This document shows positions 53,401 to 64,000 of a DNA stretch of 64,000 nucleotides, piece by piece. The DNA is from Branchiostoma floridae (Eukaryota; Chordata; Leptocardii; Amphioxiformes; Branchiostomatidae). The notes under the pieces are model-generated. The model searched no databases and was not told the origin of the DNA. It saw only the letters and a list, made by a program, of their open reading frames with translations. The DNA lies in contig NC_049988.1 in the NCBI RefSeq assembly GCF_000003815.2, positions 20,194,700-20,258,699 of the forward strand. Reading direction: 5' to 3'. The position numbers were made by a program, and so were the translations under genes. Position 1 is the stretch's first letter. Each line of letters begins with the position of its first letter.

Positions 53401-54751
53401 CCCATTTTTACACCTGCGTGAAATGAGGACATTCATGTTACATAGGTACCTTTCCTTAGGGCATAGCCTTTGAGGCATGTCAGTGGATTCGAACCCAATA
53501 CCTCTGGGTTTCGGGCCAAACACCCCAAGCTTTAAGTCTCAATAGATGTACTCTGCACTCAACTCCAACATGTACATGTACACTTTTGTTTAAGATTTGA
53601 TACATGCTATGATTTCAGGGCTCATCAGTAAGGAAAGTATTTGAATTTTCAGTCGAGCTTGTTGACATTTTTTAAGGTACTGTAAATGCAGAAACTTTCG
53701 TGGTGGGTTAATGTTCACGATTTTCATGGTAGCCGCTTCACCGCCAACTTAAAACCACCGCGAACATTTTTCCCTGGCAGTAAGAGCCAACAGTGTATGG
53801 TGCTACCGCAAACTTAAAACCACTGCAAAAAGTCCTTTTTCCCGCTACCATGAATTTAAATACCCACAAACTTAAATGCATTTACAGTATTTAATTTCAA
53901 TCCTCTCCAGGACCGATGAGCTTCTCTTCATGAACCCTCGGCAAGGGACGTACATCAGCTGCAGCTATGATCCTGAAGACATACCAGAAGTTACGGCCTT
54001 AACAGTCACCAGTGATAACAACATCTACATCCTGACCCGTGAGCGAGAAAGTAACGATCAGTACCACTTGTTTAAGTACAACCATGCAGGGAATGTGTGG
54101 GAACATGCTGGTGTTTCATCAGTATCTGGGTTCAAATATTCGGAAAACTCGGATCCTTTGCTTAGCCGCTACCATTACCTTGTTGAAGTTGATCAGATTC
54201 TGTATTACCTAGTGGTGGAAGTCAGAGTGGGCAGTACAGACGTTCAGATGAGAAAGTACAACCCGGACACAGACCAGTGGCAAGAGTGTTCTCAACTCCA
54301 CGTTGAAGCGTTTTCATATTTATACTTCAGTGCAGCACTGTCCTGCGGTCCAAACCTGTATCTCCTAACTAGCACAGACATACATCGCTACGACCCGCGA
54401 CAGGATCGATGGCTCGAGCGGGAACCACAGAGGATCATTCGTGACGTCTGCACCGCTGTTGCCAGGGGAATGGAGATTTTCTGTACAGATTTTAACTTCA
54501 GTCACACCATGGTGTACCACACAGAGTTAGACTACTGGCGGGACCTGCCAGGGTGGCAAAACCCAGATCTTCAGATTGATCATCGTCCCAGTCTTTTTGT
54601 ACTAGACAACCGGCTGCACATCTTGTTAGAAGTCTATGACACTGTCAAACAAGGGCCATCAACATACTATGTGGTATATGTGTTTGATGATGATGATGAT
54701 GGTGAACTCTTCTTATGCCTGGAAAGACTTGAAGGCCACTCTGCCTCTTAA
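50493..54751 (+). CDS. BTB-BACK-Kelch protein (KLHL-A), 5 exons
   Basis: Probable substrate adaptor of a CUL3 ubiquitin ligase. Exons 50493-50738, 52055-52312, 52400-52539, 52920-53123 and 53911-54751 join in phase to 562 aa. BTB domain at residues about 28-130 ([67 protein letters not shown]). BACK domain at about 135-235 ([46 protein letters not shown]). The C-terminal exon is a degenerate Kelch propeller ([29 protein letters not shown]). Compared with the tandem copy KLHL-B, the frame is shifted after a (gat)5 tract near 54685: this frame ends GHSAS, while another frame keeps the homologous AWKDLKATLPL continuing past the stop. A polyadenylation signal aataaa lies at 55253. A MITE forms the sequence just before the exon-5 acceptor. 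Confidence 0.92.
50980..51430 (-). repeat. tRNA-headed SINE, long copy
   Basis: The minus strand at about 51340-51425 reads gtctggcgcagcggcaggat (A box) and ggtggcgggttcgaatccga (B box) like a tRNA gene, followed by the family core (ttgggaaaggcactttacat, actcaggtgaaaatgagtac) and by about 280 bp of further sequence up to a gattgatt repeat near 50925. The core is shared with 36560-36720 and 53380-53520. Lies in intron 1 of KLHL-A. Confidence 0.8.
51625..51960. mobile_element. hAT-like non-autonomous element, 5-bp TSD
   Basis: Ends cagggtttatcaag and cttgttcaaccctg. 5-bp flanking repeat cacta (51620-51624 and 51961-51965). The interior has gggcaagt and cttgcccgat motifs in inverted arrangement near the two ends. 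Lies in intron 1 of KLHL-A, next to a family D repeat. Confidence 0.85.
53240..53525. repeat. SINE fragment
   Basis: Contains gtacccatttttacacctgc, acctttccttagggca and ggattcgaacccaatacctc, the same family as 51260-51430. Lies in intron 4 of KLHL-A. Confidence 0.75.
53680..53887. mobile_element. MITE family C (TA target), copy 2
   Basis: Ends ctgtaaatgcagaaac and aaatgcatttacag flanked by TA. Inner gaacattttt and accgc-aacttaaaac blocks match 13098-13282 in reverse orientation. Ends only 23 bp before KLHL-A exon 5, so it may have replaced the natural polypyrimidine and branch region of that intron. Confidence 0.88.
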
Positions 54752-55778
54752 GTCTTACATAGCGCATGGTTCTCAGTGCCCTCTGGCACATATGTATCAA
54801 CCATATCTAAAGGGTGCACAAAAACACATCACGTCTTACGCTTCTCAGCATTGATATGCAGCATAAGGACACAGATAACACAGTTTGCAGGACTGTTTAA
54901 TGATATTTGTGTATATGTGCAATTTACATTAATGCTTCTACAATAGGAGGGACCTTGTAGGTCATTGTTTACTTTCAGGGAGCACTTTAATATTTGCAAA
55001 AGACCCTGCGGCTTTCTTGTACATATTTGTAATGACTGGCACTTTTTCACCAGTAATGACCAGACAACTTTATAAAGCATTTAAAACTATTATGTATGTA
55101 TTCTGTTTAAGACCCTTCCTGTGTTGTGATTAATTTCGTATTTATTGTTGACTTGATATGTTAGCCTAAGTTGCACTCCATCCTTCAGACGGGACCTCTT
55201 AAGTAAAACTAAGCACAGGGAAGGCTGGTGCCACACATACAACTACATGTAGAATAAACATGTGCCATTTGTTATTTTTGAAATTACACAAATTCATATA
55301 TGATTACACCATTTTGTGAGTTTGAGACATTTAACATAGTAACTTGATTCATATTGTCGGCTTTAACAATAGATATGTACTTCTGCAAAAAAGAGCCATA
55401 CAATGTAGTTCTACTGTCTATGAAGGCCGTATTTACGATAGGTTGCATAGAAAAACCATTGACGATTTGTGTCTCTTTAAGGAAGCCCATTGTTTAGTGA
55501 ATGTAGGCCACCTGCGAGCCTACTGTGCAAGATTAGAAAAAACTTTTTATTTGGTTTTATCTGGCCAAGATTTTCCAATACAACGAAATCCAGAAAACTT
55601 GTTGTAAACAACCTCCTTGGTCAGACGTTTCTGGCAGAATCCACTACCTTCCGCCAGTGGCACTAAAGAGATCTCGTTGGAGAGCAGGTTATTCTAGCCT
55701 AACTATAAATTCATATGCAAAAGAGAAGAAGACATTCTGTTCACCCTTTGACCCTGAAGTTATGCCATTATCGCCAGC
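54752..55778. other. Spacer between the tandem KLHL genes
   Basis: 3' sequence of KLHL-A (homologous continuation of the Kelch frame up to about 54850; aataaa at 55253) and upstream sequence of KLHL-B. Contains a family D repeat fragment at 55610-55665. No further gene seen. Confidence 0.5.
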
Positions 55779-58700
55779 ATGGCTGCAGTCCGTCCTCGTT
55801 CCTACCAAGACGAGAGCTATCTGCACGGGTTTCTTGGAACTGTGGGCGACTTACAGAAGGCTGGGGTATTGCAGGATGTCGTCCTTGAAGTCGAGGGCCG
55901 GCGGTTTCCCTGCCATCGGCTTGTTCTGTCCGCGGCCAGCCCCTACTTCAGGGCCATGTTTACAAGTGACATGGCGGAAAGTCGTCAGAAGACGGTTGTT
56001 TTACAGGTAGGATAGGCGTGCCTTTTTGGTTGGAATAACATAAGAGTAAAGCAGGGAACTTGCAAAGATGCTACAATAGTTTAAAGCTCGTTATTTACAT
56101 AAAACCAACGAATATGAATAATTTCTTTGATGTTTTCTTCGTTATGCCCCCTCCCCATTTACTGACCGCTTTGGTACATATTATTTTGTAGTGAAAGGTC
56201 AGTATGAGCATGTGTTTCTAGCTTAACTCATGTCATCATTATCACAAAACATCTATATAACATAATGCTATATGTGGAAATAGTGGTAGTAAAGATTACT
56301 AGTGATTATGGCAAAGGAGAATTGGATATAGATTAGACCCTCAAGATATAATCACAAACATTTGTGATATTTTCTCCTGAGATATATAGATATACCCTGC
56401 TATAACAACCCTGCTAATAAATGCTAACCATTGAAAATATCTACATCAACTTTGTGAAGATACTGGCTGCTCGGCTGAGAACTGCCCAAGGCTATGAACA
56501 ATTGAGAATGGAGGGAGAGAGTCATGTCCATCCGTACAAGCAGCATACCTGGATGATGATGGTGATTGAACATTGTAACATTATGTTTTGCAGGGTTTAG
56601 ATGCAGGCTCATGTGGAGATATCCTGAGTTACATCTACTCGGGAACCCTCCATGTGTCCCTGGACAAAGTGCAGCCCCTGTACCAGGCAGCCGACCTCCT
56701 CCAACTGGACTATGTGAGAGACACGTGCAGCAGCTACATGGCCATGAACATTGAGCGCTTCAGTCGTGTGGACCTGTACAAGTTTGCTGATGTCTTCTCT
56801 GCAGACAATGTCCGGAAGCGTTGTCTGCAGTTGATCCTTATAAACTTTACAGAGGTGGGTCTACTAGTTTGTTTGTTTGTTTGTTTGTTTATTTTCATAC
56901 ACCTGGGTAGCCTATTCAGTGCTAGTACACTGGTTTTCAATAGGGCCCAGTAGGGTGATAGGTTTTGCTTGTAGGTTGATTTATTTTATGACTTTCCTCA
57001 TAATTTATACAAGGTGGTTGGAATCTGCTTTGAAACACTAGAACAATTTGTTTAAAAAACATTTTGCAAACCATGAATTCTTTCTTTTTTTTTTGGGGGG
57101 GGGGTAAAAATAGAGTGACATTGTATAGAAAGTTATCTACAAATTTTAATTTTGCAGTGGGTACTAAATTTGTTGTATATCTTGTTTTTGTACATGTACA
57201 TTTGGTATATACAGTACGTCCACAGAGCATTTGTAATTGAATAAACAGGTTGCCTCCAGCAAGGAGTTTTGCAGCCTAAGTGTGAATCAGCTTTCTGAGA
57301 TCATCAGCCACGATGCACTGGATGTTAAAGAGGAGACAACAGTGTGGGAGGCTGTGGTGAGATGGGTGCAGCACAGCAGGGAGGACAGGTGGGTGTTGTA
57401 GAATTAGGAATATGGATGTCTGCCTCGTGCCTACTTTTCATGTATGACTGCAGAAGCTTACTTCTATTGGCACTTGAGATTTTACCAGTGTATCTCTGAT
57501 GTTTGATATACCTCTGCATATTGTCAAAAAGTCATGTCATCTTTTTTACTGTACCCTACAGACTGCAGCACCTACCCATCCTCCTCCCTCACATCCGCTT
57601 CAACCTGCTGACCTCAGACAAAATGGCAGCCATCTTGGAGCACCCCCTAATCAGGGAGGATTCTGGGACATCTGAAGTCATCAGGAATGTGGTAAAGGAG
57701 GCTTCCAATCTGCAGACAAGAATTGGGATGGAGACACTGGAAATGGTTCTGCTTTTCCATAACAGGTAATTCACATTTGTACACACATTCTAGTATTGTT
57801 TCGTAAGAAATTGTACATAGCAATAATTGTTTTCTTTGTCTTTTTTCTTACTTTCTGTGTAAGGAAGAAAGTATGTAAGGACACCATGGTCGATCTGTTG
57901 TTGGTTGGTTGGTTACTTGATGTTAGCCATTCTCTGAAGAATTTAACTGTCAATTTCATTGACAATTCATGACATATATTCTTTCATCTCTAGGAAGAAA
58001 AAAATCCTCTACATGAACCCCAGGGCAGGGATGTTCCTCAGCTGCAGTTACAGTACTGAAGAATTGCATTCAATCAAAGCTATGGCAGTTACCAGTAGTA
58101 ATATTACTTACTTCATGGCAACTAAAGAATCAGAGGAACAGAACCTGCTGTTCCTGTTCCATGTAGAGAATGAGTGGGAACATGCGTGTATGTCATCAGT
58201 TACTATGTTTCTGAGACTGGGAAAGGATGTGCTAAAAGATGAAGTGCACCTTGTTGAAATTGATCAGATTTTGTACTACCTTGGCGTGGAAACAAGAAGC
58301 GACAGTACCTTGGTGCGGATGAAAAAGTACAGCTGGCTCTCTGACCAGTGGCAGGAGTGTTCACAGCTGCTAGTTGATGGGCTTTCTAAATACAACGCTC
58401 CAGTGATCTGCGGTTCATACCTCTACTTCAGAACGAAGTCAGAAATGCGCCGCTACGACCCGAGCCAGGACCAGTGGGACCCGAGGAGCCCGCCAGGCAT
58501 CAACCTTCCAGTCCACACAGCCGTTGCCATAGGAACAGAGATCTTCTGCACGGACCATGTGTTTAGACAGATCATGGTGTGCGACACAGAGTCAGACAGC
58601 TGGCAGGAACTGCAAGGCTCGTCAAACCGAGAGTTCCCCTCTCACCTGTTGATTAGTAATCCCCAATTCTTCGTTCTGGAGAACGAGCTGTATGTGAGGT

Positions 58701-58897
58701 TAGAAGCCTATAACACTGCCATAGAAGGGGCATCGATATACTATATGGTGTATGTGTATGACAGGTATGTTGATACCTGGAGAGACCTGAAGATCACCCT
58801 GCCTAACCATTACTATACACTGTGTCGTTCCATGTGCCATGTGGCACGTATGTACCGACCACTGCTTGATGCTGTGTGTGCTCATGTAGAGGTTTAG
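55779..58897 (+). CDS. BTB-BACK-Kelch protein (KLHL-B), tandem duplicate of KLHL-A, 5 exons
   Basis: Probable CUL3 adaptor. Exons 55779-56006, 56594-56854, 57249-57388, 57562-57765 and 57994-58897 join in phase to 578 aa, with the same intron positions and phases as KLHL-A. The BTB exons 1 and 2 are almost identical to KLHL-A at the nucleotide level over long stretches (from ggtttcttggaac in exon 1; from gagttacatctactcggg in exon 2), while the Kelch exon has diverged strongly ([29 protein letters not shown]-like, [16 protein letters not shown]). The last repeat is complete here: [20 protein letters not shown], then [20 protein letters not shown] and a stop. Exon 2 uses a donor 3 bp longer than KLHL-A (ACAGAG/GTGGGT). 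Degenerate tandem copies of its 3' coding end follow; aataaa at 59735. Confidence 0.93.
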
Positions 58898-59310
58898 ATA
58901 CAACAAACAACGATGACTTCTTGATTGAAGTTAATCGGATTTGTAGCATACGGTTCCATGTACCATGTGGCACGTATGTACCAACCAATGCTGTATGTGC
59001 TCATGTACAGGTTTAAAATGCAACAAACTAAGATGACTTCTTGATTGAAGTTAATCGGATTTGTAGCATACGGTTCCATGTACCATGTGGCACGTATGTA
59101 CCAACCAATGCTGTATGTGCTCATGTAAAGGTTTAGATGTAGCATTACAATGACTTCTGTGGCGAAAGTTCATTGGATTTGATGTGACGTTTCTGTATAT
59201 TTGAGAGCATATAAGGCGACACTGCTTGGCAAGGCATATGTAGCGTATGGTACCATGTGGCATGTATGTACCCACCACAAAATACGGACACATAAAGGCT
59301 TAGATTTGAC
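58898..59310 (+). pseudogene. Tandem copies of the KLHL-B 3' coding end
   Basis: The segment starting gttccatgtgccatgtggca inside the last exon (58827) recurs at 58953 and 59073 (spacing 126 and 120 bp) and in degenerate form near 59245. Each repeats the codons for RSM-(C/Y)-HVARMY-(R/Q)-P plus the following 3' untranslated sequence (gatgacttcttgattgaagt, taatcggatttgtagcatac). The real stop codon lies within the first unit, so the copies are presumably 3' untranslated sequence. Confidence 0.88.
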
Positions 59311-59921
59311 AAACTACGATGACGTTCTTGTTTGTTTTCATGTTCCTGTAGAATTTAGAGTATTTAATAAGATAAGGAGTATATAAGGAGGTACAATATA
59401 CGCCGAGTTTAAAAAAAATAAGGAGTTCAAGAGTCTGTGTGTGTATCAGCGCTAGCAGACCTGCCAAAGTTTCGATTAAGCAGGACAGGACTCTTTACGG
59501 ATATCTTTGTCTACCACAGTTTTCAGTTTTTGCTGAATGCTCATTTTTCATGCAGTTTAAGTAGAACTTTGACCTTGATCAGAAATTAGTGCTTCTTTGT
59601 TAATGTAGAGAAGAACTGCCGCCACTAGAAAGCAGAACACAGTTGAGGAATGCTACCAGGCAGCACAATCGTTAAGAAACTTGTCCAATCATTGTATTCT
59701 ATTTTACCTGTTCTTCAATTTATTATCCAAACCAAATAAACCAAATAGCCGTTCATACTTAATCTTTCGCATTGTTTGATATACATGTATCATTTGAAAG
59801 CTTATTTGTATACCCTGACGATATCACACACGTACTAGCATACTGCATACATGTACCCACACACCCTCTTGCATCTTTTAGCAATGTATGCTCTTTATAA
59901 CTATAAGACTTCTTACAATCA

Positions 59922-60804
59922 CAGTGGCGGCGGCACCGTGGGGGCGGTAAAACGATAAAATAAGCTGAAACACACAATATTAAGCTGAAACCCTTTTGTA
60001 TATTTTCACTAATGGAAATTTCATAAAATCTCGATAGTGTATTGGCAAAATTTGCCGCTGAAATTGCAGGAAATGACGTTTCAGAGGGTCCAGATTTCAA
60101 AATTTCAAAGGACCTCCCTTGCGAGGACTCGCGCACTGGACATAGTGGGAAAATGTTGCCGGAGCGTCGTCCTCCGCGACCCTTTTTACTAGTAGAAATG
60201 TTATATCCACACTTAGCTTTGTTTACAAGCAAAATGTTCCCCTCAAATGCAGGAAATGGCATTTAAAGTGTCCTAATTTCAACATTTCTCCAGAAATCCC
60301 TTACGGCGGTTTGCGTCTTCGGGGATCAAGACGACGTAGTGCAAAATATGTTGGGGTGCGGGTCGTCGCCCTCAAAAACAGTTTTCTCTACTAGAAGTGT
60401 CATTAAATTCAGCTTAGTCTGTCAGCAAAATTTGTCCCTCAAAATGCAGGAAATGGCGTTTCAGAGGGTCTAGATTTCAAAATCTCCCAGAACCTACCTT
60501 GTGCATTAGCCGCTTAAACTGGTGAAAATATGTTTGGGGCGTCGCCCTCAATCTAAAGCTAAAACTGTAAATTTTTTATTGAAATGTGATTGGAGTTAGC
60601 TTAGTCTGGCAGCAAAATTTCCCCCTCAAAATGCAGGAAATATCGTTTCATAGGGTTTAGGTTTGAAGTTTTTCCGGGGGTGCATGGACCGGACCCCCCT
60701 AGAAGGGTCACGCCTCCGGCGAGACGCCTCGGGCCTTCGGCCCTCGATTTAGTGGTATGACAAATTTTCGCCCCCATGACTAAAAAATGGTGCCGCCGCC
60801 TCTG
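59922..60804. mobile_element. hAT-like non-autonomous element, 5-bp TSD
   Basis: Ends cagtggcggcggcacc and ggtgccgccgcctctg. Flanking 5-bp repeat aatca (59917-59921 and 60805-60809). The interior consists of four diverged units of about 180-200 bp (cagcaaaatttg-ccctc, aatgcaggaaatggc, cagagggtc-agatttcaaa), the same units as at 1263-1900. No transposase. Confidence 0.9.
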
Positions 60805-61190
60805 AATCAGACTTTTCAACAACTAGCATATATATATTGATAAACTAATGACCATACCGTGCCGATACCACCCGCCCATTGCTTATAATTTTTCTAAATT
60901 GTAATTAAGAGACAAAAGCCATTTTCTGTGTACTGTTTTGAATGCTTAGATTCTGCTTTACCTGCTACATTACTGAGTGTAACTAACAAACACACCTTGG
61001 GGAAATAGTAAGAAAGAAAATCCCAAATGCAAAACTGGTAAAATCAATGCAATTTTGAATATTCATTCCAGATATCTTACTGGCTATGACTTAAAATCAC
61101 AGCAAAGGAAAATGCAGAGCACATGCTTCTCTACAGCCAGGTGTAGTAGTTTACATGATGCTGCATCCTATTTTTTTAGGGGGAGGATTC
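60805..61190. other. No recognisable feature
   Basis: AT-rich spacer between the hAT-like element and the duplicated block; nothing identified. Confidence 0.4.
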
Positions 61191-64000
61191 GTTGGACACA
61201 GCACAGCACGGATGGCTTCATCAAAAAATGAGTCTACTGCTTGAATCCATATCCTCCCCACATATGCACCAAAAGTCGTCGCAATGGCGCGTATCGTTCC
61301 GGACACACAGCGCCAAAAGTGCCCAAAAAACAAAAATAATGCCACCTTCAACAACCAAAATCAAACCTGAGTGTCAGGCTACCACCCCCAACCGACGTAC
61401 CAAAAATCGTCGTGCTCGCACTATCCGTTCTCAAGATACAGTGCCGTAAAGCCCCAGCTTCCAAAAATTCCCACGCCCCTGAAAACCATACCTGCATACA
61501 TGCAGGTAATCATTGATTCTGAGGTCTTATAAAAAGTATATAACGTTGCAAGCAAGACGACACTTATAGGCAGATATATAGTTGTAGCGGAAACATCCTT
61601 TACAGAGACATGGAAGTCGCAAGAAGACATCAGAATCATGATCATAAACATAGTTTTAAACACATTATAATTATTCAACTTTCACAGCTTTATTGTCTTC
61701 ACACCAGTGAGATCTTCAAAATCCAATAAAGTAACCCGGATCGTCCGGGGGGGGGGGGGGGGGGGTACGTTAACATTCAAGACACACTTGCATGTGGTAT
61801 GGCAAGCAAATGAGGACTTGATTTGCATAATGTATGCAAAAATTTCAGCCGCTGACTGATTAATGTTAGTCAGTGATAAACAGAACCATGCATTAATAAT
61901 GTAGATGCACAAGTCATTTTAAAAAATTTACAAAAGCTCTAAATATGTTATTATGGTATGAGGTCGCCGAACTCTAGGTAAGCATGGGTTTGCCACTTGA
62001 GCTTTGCTTGGGCAAAAGTCACAAATGAAAATGTATTCATGATAGAAAATCTATAAATTGTGTGAATGCAAAAATCTTACGTGTGTTGACCGACTACTTG
62101 CAGTGTAGGGAACACGGAAAATGTCAGACGAAAAAAAAATTGTTTTTCTCCCATGCGCACATATGCATTTCAATGTATCTGATTGTTTTCCAAACATGAT
62201 CAAAAAAAATAATTTCAAAAGTTGTTTTCGATACCTCTCTTTCAATATTGAACGAAGAATAAAATCATTACGTGACGGTATGATTGGTCTCAATTGGAAA
62301 ACGTGCGTTGTTTGCCACCCAGTTTATATGATTTTCTTTCATCTCTGGTTTCTAATTACTTCAGGTTAGACTATATTTTTCAATGTGTTTCGGACCACGC
62401 CTGACGCAGGGCGTGTATTTTTGCTGTACAAAAACCTGAAAAGTCGCACCATAACAGGAGATCGACAGCAGTCCCAAACTGCTGACACAGGTAAATATTT
62501 TTTGTGAAAATATTTCAACTGTACAGATAAGAAGTGGGTTTTTTAAAAATCTTTGTAATGGCAAATATTGAGATTTAGAATTAACCAGTGCCTTGCTTGG
62601 TGTACTGCGTGTTTTCTTTTGACCGCCGATAGCAACACTGCCAAATTAGACTATTGCTGTGACGTCACACAAACGTACAGACCTTAGCAAAATCATTGAG
62701 TTCATCGCAAATAACGAAGTGAGATCTTTAAAAAAAGTCTCTACAGCTTGAATCCATATCCTACATACCAAATTTCGAAACGACTTCAGTCTACAATTAT
62801 ATCATCGTGGTTTAAAGCCCAATATTTATCGCTGGAAACCATTTTGAAAGGGTAGAACACTTGGAGCTAAATCAAAGTCTCCCGATTTTTGTTTTAATCC
62901 GCTGATTACAACACGTGTTCACAAATGAGTTTAAGGCGTTTGTCTAAATAAAACACTACATTGTTTCAAACATGACAACATGCAACACAAAGTAACCTTC
63001 GAATTCAATACCTTTGATCATTTGATCACTTTCGAAAAATTCTTGATTCTGAGGTCTTAAAAAAAAGCGACTGATGTTGCCAGCAAGAATACATTTAAAG
63101 ACAGATACTTTGAGCAGAAACATCCTGTACAGAGATGTGGAAGTCGCAAGAAGACATTGAAGAAGTCATGATCATTGTTTTGAACACATTAAGCCTGAGT
63201 TTGCCACTTGAATTTTGCTGGAGCAAAACAAAATGAAATGAAAATGTATTCACGGTAGAAAAGCTATAAATTACGTTAACGCAAAAACTCTTGTGGGTGT
63301 TGACTGACTACTAGTTAAGGGACGAAAATATCAGACGAACGACAAAAAAATGAAGAAAACAAATTTTTCTCCCATGCATTTCAATGTATCTGATAGTTTT
63401 TCAAACATGATCAAATGTTTAAAAGTTGTTTTCGATACTTCTCTTTCAATATGTAACGAATAAACAAAGAAAAGGATTACGTGTCTGTATGATTGGTCTC
63501 AATTGGAAAACGTGTGTTGTTTTCCACCCACTCAATATGATTTTCACTGTCAAATTAGAATATTGCTGTGACGTCACACAACCGTACAAACTTTATCAAA
63601 ATCAATGAGTTCATCGCGAATAACGACTTTAGATCTTCTTAAAAGAATGAATCTACTGCTTGAATCCATATCCTCCATACAAAATTCCGAAACAACTTCA
63701 GTCTACAATTACGTAATCGTGATGTGGTTAAGAGCCTAATATTTATCGCTGGAAACCATTTTGAAAGGGTCGAACACAAAGTAACCTTAGGATCCGATAA
63801 TTTCGTCTTAAAAAAGGTATATAATGTTGCAAGCACTTAAAGACAGACACTTGTAGCAGAAACATCCTGTACAGAGATGTGGAAGTCGCAAGAAGACATC
63901 AGAATCATGAACTTGAACATTGTTCTAAACACATTATAAATGTTCAACTTGCACATCTTTATTGTCTACACACCAGTGAGATCTTCAAAATCCAAACAGC
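61190..64000. repeat. Degenerate segmental duplication, 2 to 3 copies
   Basis: Three related blocks. The stretch with attctgaggtctta, gaaacatcctntacagagat, ggaagtcgcaagaagacat and gtgagatcttcaaaatccaa occurs at about 61510-61725, 63040-63200 (shorter) and 63795-63995. The stretch with tttgccacttga, gaaaatgtattca, tctcccatgc, atttcaatgtatctgat and gattggtctcaattggaaaa occurs at about 61990-62330 and 63190-63530. The stretch with tgctgtgacgtcacacaa, gcttgaatccatatcct and ttatcgctggaaaccatttt occurs at about 62655-62860 and 63565-63775. No conserved reading frame is visible. A run of about 20 G lies at 61747-61766. The last block is cut by the window end. Confidence 0.8.

Overview
The window looks like a piece of a draft animal genome, most probably a lancelet (Branchiostoma). 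That is an inference. It rests on intron-rich deuterostome-type genes with clean GT-AG introns (C1orf50, PTTG1IP, CHST, B4GALNT1 and BTB-Kelch homologues, plus a C-type lectin), a very high density of short non-autonomous DNA transposons and tRNA-headed SINEs, and local tandem gene duplication. Three runs of N (34774-34873, 36906-37005, 45473-45575) mark assembly gaps.

Layout. 1-2045: 115-bp satellite, then further repeats. 4065-7571 (-): three-exon carbohydrate 6-O-sulfotransferase (CHST family), followed by decayed tandem copies of the 3' part of its last exon. 10180-14351 (-): four-exon C1orf50 (DUF2452) homologue, again followed by a tandem array of its last-exon 3' end. 17521-30829 (-): seven-exon PTTG1IP homologue with two internal exons partly duplicated in tandem, many transposons in its introns and two long near-perfect palindromes in intron 1. 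32127-34662 (+): five-exon diverged PTTG1IP-like paralogue, head-to-head with the former. 35955-38188 (-): type II membrane C-type lectin with a repetitive coiled-coil stalk (one gap) and a QPD-type lectin domain. 40440-41545: 50-bp minisatellite that supplies the last codons of the next gene. 41500-49333 (-): twelve-exon B4GALNT1-like GT12 glycosyltransferase. 50493-54751 and 55779-58897 (+): two tandem five-exon BTB-BACK-Kelch genes, the second followed by tandem copies of its own 3' coding end. 59922-64000: a hAT-like element and a degenerate 0.7-1.5 kb duplicated segment, no recognisable gene.

The gene models were built by hand. For every intron not spanning a gap I checked that donor and acceptor dinucleotides fit and that exon phases add up to one open frame: CHST 390 aa, C1orf50 185 aa, PTTG1IP 171 aa, PTTG1IP-like 206 aa, B4GALNT-like 543 aa, KLHL-A 562 aa, KLHL-B 578 aa. 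There is no operon logic. Two enzymes (CHST and B4GALNT-like) and the lectin share a glycan theme (sulfation, GalNAc transfer, galactose-type recognition), but that may be coincidence.

The strongest unexplained signal is that four of the eight genes have a tandem array starting inside or at the end of their last coding exon, and a fifth has the same kind of short tandem duplication at two internal exon boundaries, in several cases with the reading frame of the copies kept.
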